64,000 bases of DNA from Trinickia terrae (GTDB taxonomy: Bacteria > Pseudomonadota > Gammaproteobacteria > Burkholderiales > Burkholderiaceae), in contig NZ_SWJE01000009.1 in NCBI RefSeq assembly GCF_005144415.1, positions 124,001-188,000 on the forward strand, read 5' to 3'. Shown here one piece after another: positions 35,175 through 44,100 of this stretch (the stretch's first letter is position 1; the number at the start of each line of letters is the position of its first letter). The position numbers and the translations under genes were made by a program. Below the pieces are notes generated by a model. The model did not search any database and was not told the DNA's origin. It worked only from the letters and a program-made list of their open reading frames with translations.

Positions 35175-36050
35175 ATGTCCAGCATCCACCAATCCGGCAC
35201 ATTCAAACTCGGCGAGCGCACGGTCAAGCGGCTCGGTTATGGCGCCATGCAGCTCGCCGGCCCCGGCGTATTCGGCCCCCCCAAGGATCGCGAAGAAGCG
35301 CTGAGGGTATTGCGCGAGGCCGTCGCGGCCGGGGTCGATCACATCGACACCAGCGATTTCTACGGCCCTCACGTCACCAACCAATTGATCCGCGAAGCGC
35401 TGCATCCGTATCCGGACGACCTCGTCATCGTCACCAAGGTCGGCGCCCGGCGCGGTGAAGACGCCTCGTGGTTGCCGGCTTTCTCGCCCGAGGCGTTGAC
35501 CCAGGCAGTCCACGACAACTTGCGCAATCTTCGCGTGGACGCGCTCGATGTGGTCAATCTGCGGCTCATGTTCGACGTGCATCGGCCCGCCGAGGGATCG
35601 ATCGAGGCGCCGCTCACGGTCCTTGCCGAGCTTCAGCGGCAGGGCCTGATTCGTCATATCGGCTTGAGCAACGTCACGGCCGCGCAGGTGAAGGAAGGGC
35701 AGCGGATCTGCGAGATCGTCTGCGTGCAGAACCACTACAACCTCGCACATCGGGCTGACGATACGCTGATCGACGATCTTGCTCGCGAGGGCATTGCCTA
35801 CGTGCCGTTCTTCCCGCTGGGCGGCTTCACGCCGTTGCAGTCCGCGACGTTGTCGGATGTCGCCGCTCGCCTCGACACAACGCCGATGCAGGTCGCGCTC
35901 GCCTGGCTGCTGCGCCGGGCGCCCAACATCCTGCTGATTCCCGGCACGTCGTCGGTCGCTCACCTGCGGGAGAACCTCGCCGCGGCCGCGCTCGATCTGC
36001 CTGCCGATGCGCTCAGCGAACTGGCGTCGATTGCCGAATCAGCGATTTGA
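35175..36050 (+). CDS. ydbC: YdbC-type aldo/keto reductase
   Basis: A 291-residue NAD(P)H-dependent aldo/keto reductase closely similar to E. coli YdbC, which reduces pyridoxal to pyridoxine. Shared segments include RLGYGAMQLAGPGVFGPP, VDHIDTSDFYGPHVTNQLIR, ARRGEDASWLPAFSPEAL, YVPFFPLGGFTPLQSATLSD and ILLIPGTSSVAHLRENLAA. The catalytic Asp-Tyr pair (TSDFYG) and Lys (VTKVG) are present; the usual active-site His is replaced in VVNLRL, as in YdbC itself. ATG 35175 is preceded by GAGGAG. The divergent LysR gene is the likely regulator. Confidence 0.92.
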   Translation: MSSIHQSGTFKLGERTVKRLGYGAMQLAGPGVFGPPKDREEALRVLREAVAAGVDHIDTSDFYGPHVTNQLIREALHPYPDDLVIVTKVGARRGEDASWLPAFSPEALTQAVHDNLRNLRVDALDVVNLRLMFDVHRPAEGSIEAPLTVLAELQRQGLIRHIGLSNVTAAQVKEGQRICEIVCVQNHYNLAHRADDTLIDDLAREGIAYVPFFPLGGFTPLQSATLSDVAARLDTTPMQVALAWLLRRAPNILLIPGTSSVAHLRENLAAAALDLPADALSELASIAESAI

Positions 36051-36522
36051 CGCGATCCGCTTTCGGAAACGACGGCCGCCTCGCTCGAGACGCGCGGGGT
36101 GCGCGCGTCGGTGGTCCGTCTTCCGCCGTCGGTGCATGGCGATGGCGATCACGGCTTCGCGCCGGTTGGCCCTACGTGTCGATGAGTTCCAGTGATGGGC
36201 AGGCGTTTCAAGTCGCGAAGTGCTCGACCTGTTAGCTTGCTTGCGGTCGAAGCAATACCGTGCGAAGGGCTGCCTTGGCTGCGTCGTTGGTTTGCACGGA
36301 GTTTGCAAACGAATCTCGTCGACTCGGTCCCAAATGCCTTTAAAGTCTGCTTCGCTCATACCTTGCGCTATGAGCATTCCTCCAAGCGATTCCTTGGTCC
36401 GAGACAACGCGGACGAATTGCCTTCATACTCTTTCTGGCCGTCGCGCTCAAGCAGTGGCGCGGTAAAAGGGTAACCTTGAGCGCGCGAAAGTGTAGGAAA
36501 ACGGGAATAGAGGATTTGCGCG
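36051..36522. other. gene-poor stretch with one cryptic minus-strand frame
   Basis: 472 bases between ydbC and the methyltransferase. A minus-strand frame (36039 up to about 36530) is open and has protein-like content in its upstream half (LLERDGQKEYEGNSSAL; LIAQGMSEADFKGIWDRV) but only poor starts (ATG 36377 or 36359) and a low-complexity Arg-rich end. It may be a small gene or a fragment of one. I do not recognise it. It must also hold the promoter of the methyltransferase gene. Confidence 0.4.
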
Positions 36523-37317
36523 ATGCATGACGCTTACGCCGGCTTGAACCGGCTCTACCTCTCGATGCATAGTCCTGCTGCCGTCGCGGGGCAGGACATG
36601 AATGATCCGGTCATGTCGGAATGGATTGCACGGAATGTGGGAAGCGGCGCATCGATTCTCGATGCCGGCTGTGGACTCGGTTTCGACGTGCTGGCGCTGC
36701 ATAACGGTCTTCCGGCACGCGGGAATGAAAGGCGGTTCGTCGTGTACGGGGCGGACTACAGCGAGGATATGCTTGCTGACGCGCGGCGTACCGGAACAAA
36801 GGCAGGCATTCCTGAAAGCCGGTACCGCGCCGCTTCATTCGCGGGGCTGCCCGATGTGTCGGCGTGGCGCGAAAGCATGGACGCGGTAACGGTCAACTAC
36901 GCGATCTATACGCAACCGTGGCGAGGCTGCGATTATGACGGCTACCTTGCCGACTCCCTGCAAGGGCTGAGCGCGGTGCTTCGGCATGGAGGGCATCTTG
37001 CCCTGAATCTGCGCGATTGGGCCGCACTGAAAGCCGCTGATGCGGCTGGTGCAGCGCATTCAGGGGGAGCGACGCACGATGGCCGGACGTACTTCTACAG
37101 TTATACCTGGGTATTCGGCCAAAATCGCCAGTATCGAACTACGTTGCGCATGTGGGAAGACGGCGGTTTGGAGCGGGAAACGGACATTTGGTTTGCTGAG
37201 CGCGAGCTGGCCGAGATTGTCGCTGCGTTACAGCAGGCCGGGTTTTCGGTAGTTCACTCTGGCAGACATGGTCAAGGCGCGTATGCGTTCGATACGCTGG
37301 TCGCACGGAAGGTGTGA
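36523..37317 (+). CDS. class I SAM-dependent methyltransferase
   Basis: A 264-residue Rossmann-fold methyltransferase. The SAM-binding motif I is ILDAGCGLGFDVLALH, with an acidic motif II (YGADYSEDML) and a post-motif strand (MDAVTVNYAIYTQPWRG; GGHLALNLRDW). The substrate is unknown. GC content is lower than in flanking genes, suggesting it was acquired. It is followed after one base by a 63-residue gene and then a terminator, forming a compact two-gene unit. Confidence 0.85.
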   Translation: MHDAYAGLNRLYLSMHSPAAVAGQDMNDPVMSEWIARNVGSGASILDAGCGLGFDVLALHNGLPARGNERRFVVYGADYSEDMLADARRTGTKAGIPESRYRAASFAGLPDVSAWRESMDAVTVNYAIYTQPWRGCDYDGYLADSLQGLSAVLRHGGHLALNLRDWAALKAADAAGAAHSGGATHDGRTYFYSYTWVFGQNRQYRTTLRMWEDGGLERETDIWFAERELAEIVAALQQAGFSVVHSGRHGQGAYAFDTLVARKV

Positions 37318-37318
37318 G

Positions 37319-37510
37319 ATGGATCGAAAGTCATGGGCTGAAGCAAAAAGATCTCGCGGATATCGCTTCGCAAACTCTTATGAGCGTGTCGAGGCTGACG
37401 GCAAAGTATTTTGTCACTGGTTCGGGGAAAAGGGCAGGCAGGAGGAGGGAGCATTTCCAGCAGTTGTACTTGAGAAATATGATGATTCTCATGCGTGGGA
37501 TATGTCATAA
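37319..37510 (+). CDS. small protein downstream of methyltransferase
   Basis: A 63-residue protein, MDRKSWAEAKRSRGYRFANS at the start and VVLEKYDDSHAWDMS at the end, charged and soluble, not recognised. Support comes from context: AAGGTGTGAG overlapping the methyltransferase end acts as ribosome site, the start follows the stop by one base, and a strong terminator begins 23 bases after its stop. It could be a partner or target of the methyltransferase. An overlapping frame at 37314 is a weaker candidate. Confidence 0.55.
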   Translation: MDRKSWAEAKRSRGYRFANSYERVEADGKVFCHWFGEKGRQEEGAFPAVVLEKYDDSHAWDMS

Positions 37511-37532
37511 CGTGAGAAGCACCGATATCTAG

Positions 37533-37558
37533 AAAGCCGCCTTCGGGCGGCTTTTTTT
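37533..37558 (+). terminator. intrinsic terminator of the methyltransferase unit
   Basis: Nine-base-pair stem AAAGCCGCC / GGCGGCTTT with a TTCG tetraloop and a run of seven T overlapping its end. Confidence 0.93.
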
Positions 37559-37910
37559 ACGAGCTGGTGATGATGTTGCTCAAGCAATGTCGAGACGCAG
37601 TTGGCAAACGAAGTGTGGTTCGTTTGCGGCTGGTCGACGCTGGATGATGGGCTGAGGTTCGCGGGCTTGTTGCTCGCGTTGGATGGCTCGTAGAACCTCA
37701 TCACGTAAGGCTTTGCCGGATTATTCAGACCTGACTGAGTAGCGTAGGGAGCTGAAAGACGTAGCGCGTTTGTGCTACAGACCGGTGCTCCACATACTCA
37801 ATACAATCACATTGCCCCCATGCCGTATATACGGACGACTTTGCTCTGTCTGTGATTCGTTCGGCAGAGTTGACTAAATCGTGGCGCATCATAGTTATGG
37901 GAGAGACGCA
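37559..37910. other. AT-richer gap before AVSSP-repeat gene
   Basis: About 350 bases without a supported gene. Base composition is clearly lower in GC than the window average. A TTGACT at 37870-37875 could be a -35 element, but no good -10 follows at proper spacing. No hrp-type TTCG-N16-TTCG box was found. Confidence 0.4.
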
Positions 37911-38615
37911 ATGCCGCTGGACCGAAAATTGGACCCTGATACGATGAGAATGATCGCGGGGTTCCTTTCGCTTGAGGAAAGGGTAAAGATGCGATTGGTT
38001 AACTCGCACCATGGGCCTACCGTCGATCGCAATGGCATGTTGTTACGGGACTTCAGGCCGCAATATGAGCTTCTCTCCGGACGATTTGATGCTCTTCAAA
38101 CTCAATGCACAGCATTTGACCGAGAGTCTGCCGAAGCTGTCGGAGTGAATGACTATACAGCACATTTCCAACTCGGGATCCGCGGTTCCCATTTGCTAGA
38201 AATGCTTGGTTTGCTTCAGAGAGAACTCCGTTCCGTGATTCACGCACTTGGGGTTCGCTCTGGATTGCCCTTAGATAGGGCTCGCGTATTTCCCAGCGCA
38301 CACCCTATCTCCGCACTTCCCAGCGCCGCGGTTTCTAGTCCTGCAGTTTCTAGTCCCGCAGTTTCTAGTCCCGCAGTTTCTAGTCCTGCGGTTTCTAGTC
38401 CTGCGGTTTCTAGTCCTGCGGTTTCTAGTCCTGCAGTCTCCAGTCCTGCAGTCTCCAGTCCCGCACTTTCCGGAGCTCATCCCAGCGTAGTTCAGGTTCG
38501 CGCTGAGATGTCTCACAGAGAGTTGGAACTGGTCGAACTGTGGACGAAATTCAATTTGCTGCTTGACGCAATCCCTAAGTTAATAGTATTGCTGCAGGGG
38601 CGATTAACTATTTAG
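37911..38615 (+). CDS. F-box-like protein with AVSSP repeats
   Basis: A 234-residue protein of unknown family. Residues about 7-32 (LDPDTMRMIAGFLSLEERV then KMRLVN) match the pattern of a eukaryotic F-box: Leu-Pro/Asp start, Ile-x-x-Phe-Leu-Ser-Leu, then Arg-Leu-Val. A helical middle is followed by nine AVSSP pentapeptides (residues 140-184) forming a Ser/Pro-rich linker, and a helical C-terminus ending LIVLLQGRLTI. No signal peptide. F-box proteins in Ralstonia and other host-associated bacteria are type III effectors that recruit SKP1; here this is a hypothesis. ATG 37911 is preceded by GGGAGAG; GTG 37881 is possible. Lower GC than neighbours suggests transfer. Confidence 0.7.
   Translation: MPLDRKLDPDTMRMIAGFLSLEERVKMRLVNSHHGPTVDRNGMLLRDFRPQYELLSGRFDALQTQCTAFDRESAEAVGVNDYTAHFQLGIRGSHLLEMLGLLQRELRSVIHALGVRSGLPLDRARVFPSAHPISALPSAAVSSPAVSSPAVSSPAVSSPAVSSPAVSSPAVSSPAVSSPAVSSPALSGAHPSVVQVRAEMSHRELELVELWTKFNLLLDAIPKLIVLLQGRLTI
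38328..38462 (+). repeat. nine tandem 15-base repeats
   Basis: Nine in-frame units of about GCRGTTTCTAGTCCY encoding AVSSP, without spacers. Some units are identical and others differ only at third positions, which suggests recent expansion. Change in copy number would alter linker length without shifting frame. Confidence 0.95.
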
Positions 38616-39667
38616 AGAGCTTAATCAAGCGATGGCCCGTACGCCCATTTGGTCCAGGGTTAGCTCGTGCTCAAGGTGACGCAGGCGCAGCACGGAGACC
38701 GCCCACGGCGGGACCACAGTGGCAACAGAGCACCGAAGAGAAGTTCCCGTAAAGGTATCCCGAATCCGTAGACCGTATTAAAAGTGTCACCGGCTGATAT
38801 CCGTGGCAACCGGCACCAGCCTGGAGGTCGCGAACGCCAGCAGGCGCGGGATGGATCCTGCGTGCCGCCCGAACCGGTGCACGCCATATGTGCGGCGGAA
38901 GGTGACCGAATTCATCCGGGCATCCCGCTTTCTGGCGGGTTGGTCGCGCCGAGGCCTTCGCTCGAGCGTGCCTTCGAACCATGCCGCCCGCGGCAGGCGC
39001 GCGCGGCGTCACGCTTCGGCGGGAGCAGGGATCGCGCAGAGCGCTGATCGGGTGGTACGGGTCGTGGCATATCGGGCGCATTCGAGTTCGGGTTCCGGGG
39101 GGCGGGCGGAACTGGCTGCCCGCGGCAGCGGAGGCACCCAAACGAAAGGTAATAATTGGTAAGCGGCACGTTCGGGGGGAAACTGAAGGGGGATTTTCTG
39201 GATTATTAAAAAAATTACAGACGGTGCGGTCGGCTCAGATGTGTGGAGTGTCGGAACTCAGTGAAGGGGTTGATGTTTAACCACGGGTTACGAAACGAAA
39301 TACATTCAATATAACTAACTACCTGAATCCGGCACGTAGTGGAAATAAATCTGTAAAGGCAAACGTTTGCTTTTTTTATCCTGTCAGAACCGACAGCTTC
39401 ACGCCCGGCATGTCCGGCTGTCATAGTCGTCGCCACATGCAGTCCGCTCGTATCGCGTGTCCTTGCGATCGATTTCTGCAACCGCGCCGGAAACGGGGAT
39501 TCGTGCCTGTTATGCAAAATCCGGCGCCCGCATCGATAAATGGCATGACATTCAACGAATCAGATATGTGCCGTCCACACCGAAACTGCCGGGCCGCAAG
39601 GTTTTGCCTCCGCTTCCTTGGCGGACTGTCGTCGTCTTTTCCCCGAGCCTGATCGGCTTGCCGTATT
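38616..39667. other. 1 kb stretch without a recognisable gene
   Basis: 38640-39160 is GC-rich with several overlapping frames on both strands but none with family character; it may be a decayed gene. 39165-39400 is AT-rich. It contains the palindrome at 39356-39377 and, further on, a 35-codon frame at 39545-39652 (MTFNESDMCRPHR start) ending 15 bases before the terminator hairpin. The promoter of the large operon should lie here. Confidence 0.5.
39356..39377. promoter_or_regulatory. LacI/PurR-type palindrome with T tract
   Basis: GCAAACGTTTGC (39359-39370) is a perfect palindrome matching the core of PurR/LacI-family operators. It is flanked by AAAG and followed by seven T, so it could alternatively work as a weak terminator hairpin. 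It sits about 350 bases upstream of the large operon. Confidence 0.5.
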
Positions 39668-39691
39668 GCCCGGCACGAGCCGGGCTTTTTT
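39668..39691 (+). terminator. terminator hairpin just ahead of the large operon
   Basis: Seven-base-pair stem GCCCGGC / GCCGGGC with an ACGA loop and six T. It ends only 28 bases before the ATG at 39720, leaving no room for a promoter between. Transcripts reaching the operon must pass it, so it may be a conditional attenuator, unless transcription starts inside the hairpin region. Confidence 0.85.
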
Positions 39692-39719
39692 AGGTGTTTC
39701 TTAAAGGAGAGTACGCGCC

Positions 39720-40043
39720 ATGGCTTCCCAAACTACCCCGCTCACCGTGAATTCGAACAGCACCGCCAGCGGCAGCGGCGACACGAACCTGCAGACGCAG
39801 ATCCGCTTCATGTCGCCGGTCAACAGCACGGTCTGGTGGCTGCCGACCGTCGCGAACGGCCAGTCGACGCAGGTCTTGCCGCAGGATGTCGGCAACGACA
39901 CCGTCACCTTCGTCAAGGGCTTGACCGTCAACCTCAATTCGCTGGGCGGTACTGCGTACAACGTGACGCTGACGGGCAAGATCAGGGACAAGATGTCGGG
40001 CGAGTCGAACTTCAACGGCCTCGTGATCTACCAGCAAACCTGA
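39720..40043 (+). CDS. 107-residue protein, first gene of the large operon
   Basis: A small protein rich in Thr, Ser, Asn and Val with no cysteine and no signal peptide; it reads as an all-beta sandwich (SPVNSTVWWLPTVANGQST; FVKGLTVNLNSLGGTAYNVT). I do not recognise the family. AAAGGAGAG precedes ATG 39720 strongly, implying high translation. It is separated from the next gene by about 108 bases. It could be a structural or accessory subunit for the larger proteins, but that is inference from position. Confidence 0.7.
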   Translation: MASQTTPLTVNSNSTASGSGDTNLQTQIRFMSPVNSTVWWLPTVANGQSTQVLPQDVGNDTVTFVKGLTVNLNSLGGTAYNVTLTGKIRDKMSGESNFNGLVIYQQT

Positions 40044-40151
40044 TCGATCGGACCGGCAGGCGGCCACCTGTTCCGGCGTGGCCGCCGAGATCGATGCACG
40101 TCCGACTGACATTCGTTCTCCGGGCATAAGCGCGGCAGGCGGGAGGATGAT

Positions 40152-41072
40152 TTGCGCGGCAATGCGGCAACGGCCGACGACTGCGGTGACGGGGTGCCTT
40201 TGCCGATCCGGCAGGCATCCAAGGGACGGGGCGATGCGTGCCTGCGCTACGCGGCAGGGCTCGTTTGCCGCGTGATCGCCGCGGCCGGCATGCCGCCGGC
40301 ATGGCTGGCCGCCCTGCTGATCCTGATCGCGCTGCCCGGCGCACCCGCATTCGGCGCGGAAATCGCTTCGCTGCAAGTCGAGCCCGGCGTTCCCGTCGAG
40401 CAGCACTATGGCGCGATGACATTGCGCTTCCTGGTTCAGAAACAGGTTGCGGCGGTGAACGTATCGGTGTTCCTCGACGGGCATGTGGTAGGGGAGCAGG
40501 TCATGACGCCTTACGACAACGTCTATCCGCTCGACATGCATATCGACCGGGCCGGTGTCCAGGGGAGCCTGCTTGCGCGCTTCGGCATGGCGGGCGAGGT
40601 GTCGTCGCTGGAGGGCAGCTTCAGCGTTTCCCAGTGCCGGGAGGCGCCTGGCGCGTGCGTGCTCGAAAGCGTGCCTTACCGCCTGGAAATCGCCAACTGG
40701 ACATGGCCCAGCCCGGTTGCGCTGAAGCATTGGACAGTCTGGATCACGCCGGAATTGAACGCCGAGGTCACCTTGCAATTCACTGCCGATCAGAACGTCG
40801 AAATGGATTTCCTGACAGCCGGGCTGCTGATTCGCACGACCAGCCTGTCCCAGGGGGCCAACCTCACGCGGTTCGCCCAGGGCGCATCGGTGGCGACGGT
40901 TCGCATCGCGCCGAACATGGTGCTGAGCCTGCGGCCCGCGACACCGGTCCAGACCGGCGAGATCGTACTGAAGGGACGCTTCTCGTCGTCGAACCATCAT
41001 GACGTGAGATATGACGGCACGCTCGTGGCATGGCGTTATCTGCCCTCCCGGACGAGAGGCGCATCGCCATGA
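40152..41072 (+). CDS. exported 306-residue protein of the large operon
   Basis: A protein with an N-terminal tail, a hydrophobic export signal (PAWLAALLILIALPGAPAFG, about residues 49-68), then a beta-rich body (VEQHYGAMTLRFLVQKQVAA; LSLRPATPVQTGEIVLKG). No recognised domain. The start is uncertain: TTG 40152 is best placed behind GGGAGG (40141-40146), whereas ATG 40290 would begin directly at the signal peptide. It is the only member of the operon with an evident export signal, so it may be the envelope-facing part of the system. Confidence 0.65.
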   Translation: MRGNAATADDCGDGVPLPIRQASKGRGDACLRYAAGLVCRVIAAAGMPPAWLAALLILIALPGAPAFGAEIASLQVEPGVPVEQHYGAMTLRFLVQKQVAAVNVSVFLDGHVVGEQVMTPYDNVYPLDMHIDRAGVQGSLLARFGMAGEVSSLEGSFSVSQCREAPGACVLESVPYRLEIANWTWPSPVALKHWTVWITPELNAEVTLQFTADQNVEMDFLTAGLLIRTTSLSQGANLTRFAQGASVATVRIAPNMVLSLRPATPVQTGEIVLKGRFSSSNHHDVRYDGTLVAWRYLPSRTRGASP

Positions 41073-41128
41073 AGCTTGGAACGGGAAGCTTCGGTTAACT
41101 CCACATTCACTCTGTCTGTGCGCTCCCG

Positions 41129-44100
41129 ATGACCGATCCAACAGTGCTGTATCTGCAAATCGCCGACCCCGAAGGGAACCCGACGGCGCTCTACGAAACG
41201 CGGCAAGCGGGATCGGTCGGCTGGGCCGGCTACCTAGTCACCGCGGCCGTCGACTCATTGCCGCCGACCATCGGGCTGACGGATTCGCTGACCGGGCCAT
41301 ATGACGGCGCCTACATCTTCTGCGTCGAGCGGCCCGCGATTCTGGACAGCGACCCCGCCGGTTTCGCGCAGCAGCTCAATACATACATCCGCAGCAGCAT
41401 CACGACCAACCGCGCATTCTTCTGGCTTCAGAGCAGCGAGGCGCCGTATTTCGGCACATTCGCCAACTATGGCTTCCAGTTCGGCCAGAACTTCAATAGC
41501 TGGGTCGTCAACACCAATATGAACGCGGTGATTGGCGCCAACCTGATCTTCAACGTCCAGAACTCGCTGAACCTTTCCGTCGACGAGGCCAACGCCCAGC
41601 TGGTGCTCAGCTATCCGGTGCTCACGAACCCGCTCGTCAATCTGCAAACCGGCACGACGATCATCGCGCAAGCAACCAACGTGCGGATGCAGGTGCCGGT
41701 AGCCGGAACCAGCACGGGCTGCGGGGTCTTCAACGCTTCGCTGTCGACGGCGACCTTCTTTGCCGCCGCGCCGAAGGGGCTGCCGCAGGGGCTGCAATAC
41801 GCGTATCTCGCGGATTCGGCCGACCAAACGCTGTTCTTTCCCGTGTTCTCGATAGAAGGCATGCCGGCCACGCTCGAGACGCAGTTCTCGATGGACCCGA
41901 GCGACCCGGTCAACACCGTGCTCGACGCGGCGGCGCTGGCGGCGGGCTGTCTGCGCAGCGGCATGGTCTTGAGCGGCAAGCCGGCGCTGCCGGGCGGCTA
42001 CGTGACGCAGCAGGGCAATGCGGTGACGCTGACGCCCGTCGGCGCCGGCGCGGGCGACGTCACCCCGCCGGCGCAGGCAGGCGGCTTCGCGTGCGCCTCG
42101 CTGTCGCCGGTCGCCTCCGCGCCCGGCTCCCGCAACGTCTATATGGCGCCGGCGGGCACCTACGGCGTATCGACCGCGAGCGTGCCGGACGGTGCAAACC
42201 TGGGCCTGCTCGGCGGACTGTTCGGCTCGGAAGGGATCGTCTTTCCAAGCTATCAGGCCGCGGCGCCGCAGAACAGCCTGCTGTGCTTCGTGCCGTCGCA
42301 ACCCGCCTATGCGCCGTCGTTTCCTTATCAGCCGGCCAGCTTGCAGCAGTCGGGAAGCGGATCGCTACAGGCCGATCGTCTCACCGGCGTGTACGAGACG
42401 GCCTGGGCAACGGTCCTGGCTCCGGGCGGCACCGCCACGATCTATCGGGCCGAGCCCGAAGGCAGCCCGCTCTACGGCGTGCCGGCAGGCGCGCAGCAGG
42501 ACGCCTCCCCGCCGATCCTGACTTCCGCGCCGCCGGTGCTGCCGTTCACCGGCAGCACCGGCGCGCCGTTTCCGCTCATTCCGTACAGCCTGACGCCGGA
42601 CGCCGCCGCGGCGGCCGAGACGATGACGAACTACGAAAGCCAGATCGTCGCGCCGACCCGCAAGCAGATCATTACGGCGCAGGCGCAGGAGACGCTGCTG
42701 GCGCGCGCGAGCGTGAGAAGCGGGGCGCGGCTCGCCGCGGAGGATGGCGACGCGCCACCGTATCAGTACTCGACGTCGCCGCAAGGCTTCCTCGTCACCA
42801 GCGACGCGGCGACAGGCGCCTACCTGAACGTGCTGCTGGGGCAATCGCTCGACGATGCGGGCGGCTATCTGCCGTTTTCGTTCTCGCAGCCCATCTCCGA
42901 TCCGCTCGAATCGGCGTTCCAGACCAATCAGCTGTTTCTCGTCGCGGTCAACCCGGCCAATCTCGGCACGTTCGACAGCACGTCGGAGATTGCCGGCTGG
43001 ACCTTCAGCGCGCCGGTGGGGCAGGGGGTGTCGGCATCGAGCTACAGCAACGTGCTGATCCTGAAGTTTTGCAGCGGCGCGCTGACGGAGCGGGTGAAGA
43101 ATCCCAACCTGTGGACCGAGCCGCAGTCGTTTTCGCTCGTGGCCGGCACTGCGGAAAGCGCCGCGTCGATCGCGTATGCCGGGCTGGCGCAATGGCTGCA
43201 AGCCTATTTGGACGCTGCGATCGCAAAGGCCGACAGCGGCGACTCGTCCGCGCCGTTCTACCGCAACTTCGCGGACCTGGTCCAGGATCCCGGCTGGAAC
43301 GGCGTGATCGTGCTGAACGCCACGCTGTCGGAATCGGACCTGCCCGACGAGATCGCCGGGCTCGCGGCCGGCATCGATTTCTCCGAGTTCTCCGCGCACC
43401 ACTTCGGCTTCACCGTCAGCCGCGTGCTGGCCGATCCTTCCGCTGTGCCGCCGCTGTCCATGCAGGGCGAATCGAGCTTCTTCGGCCTGATCGACTACGA
43501 GCAGCCGTCGTACGCGCAGAATCTTGCGAACGGCGTGAACCCGGAGGTGCCGGTGTCGGTGTCGGTCAGCGGCGACTTCCAGTTCACGGTGTTGCAACTG
43601 CAGTCGCTGTTCGTGAATTCCCGGCTCGCGAATTTCCAGAGCCGGGTGCAGTTGTCCGTGTCGAAGCTGTTCGGCTCCAGCGTCACGCAGACCGTCAGCA
43701 ACGCGGCCCCGGGTGTCGCCAGCGGCTCGCCGATGCCCGTCAACGCGATCGTGCTCGACGGCAGCTATGTCGCGCAGAGCGGCGGCGATTCGACCGCGGG
43801 CTCCTACGTGTTCCAGCAGACGCAGACCACCGTCTTTCAGACCAACAGCAACGCGTTGCAGGCCGTGGCCTTCAATCACGTCCAGTTCAACACGCTGTCG
43901 TCCGATAGCGTGAGCACCGTGTCGCGCTTCATCGTCTGGGGCAAGTTCGACTTCGTCTCGCTGAGCGCAAACGACGGCAGCCCGTTCGACGTGCTGTCGT
44001 TCGGCAGTGTGCCGGACACGCCCGCGCTGCAATTGGGGGCGGGCCTCGCCTTCTCCAATCTCACCATCACGCTCAGCTCGCCCAACGCCACGCCGAACGT

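Noticed and set aside
37850-37870. hrp-type TTCG boxes upstream of the F-box-like gene
   Set aside because: Two TTCG tetramers occur 4 bases apart, not with the 16-base spacing required.
38328-38462. CRISPR-like repeat array
   Set aside because: The repeats are contiguous 15-base in-frame units without spacers and encode AVSSP; no cas genes are near.
38671-39141. 156-codon minus-strand frame in the gene-less stretch
   Set aside because: No recognisable domain, competing frames on both strands, no ribosome site; kept only as possible decayed sequence.
39457-39693. 79-codon frame running through the leader terminator
   Set aside because: TTG start without ribosome site, no family character; more likely a chance frame.
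39945-39960. ops-like element (GGCGGTA) for RfaH-type antitermination of the large operon
   Set aside because: Only the first seven bases match and it lies inside the first gene, not in the leader.
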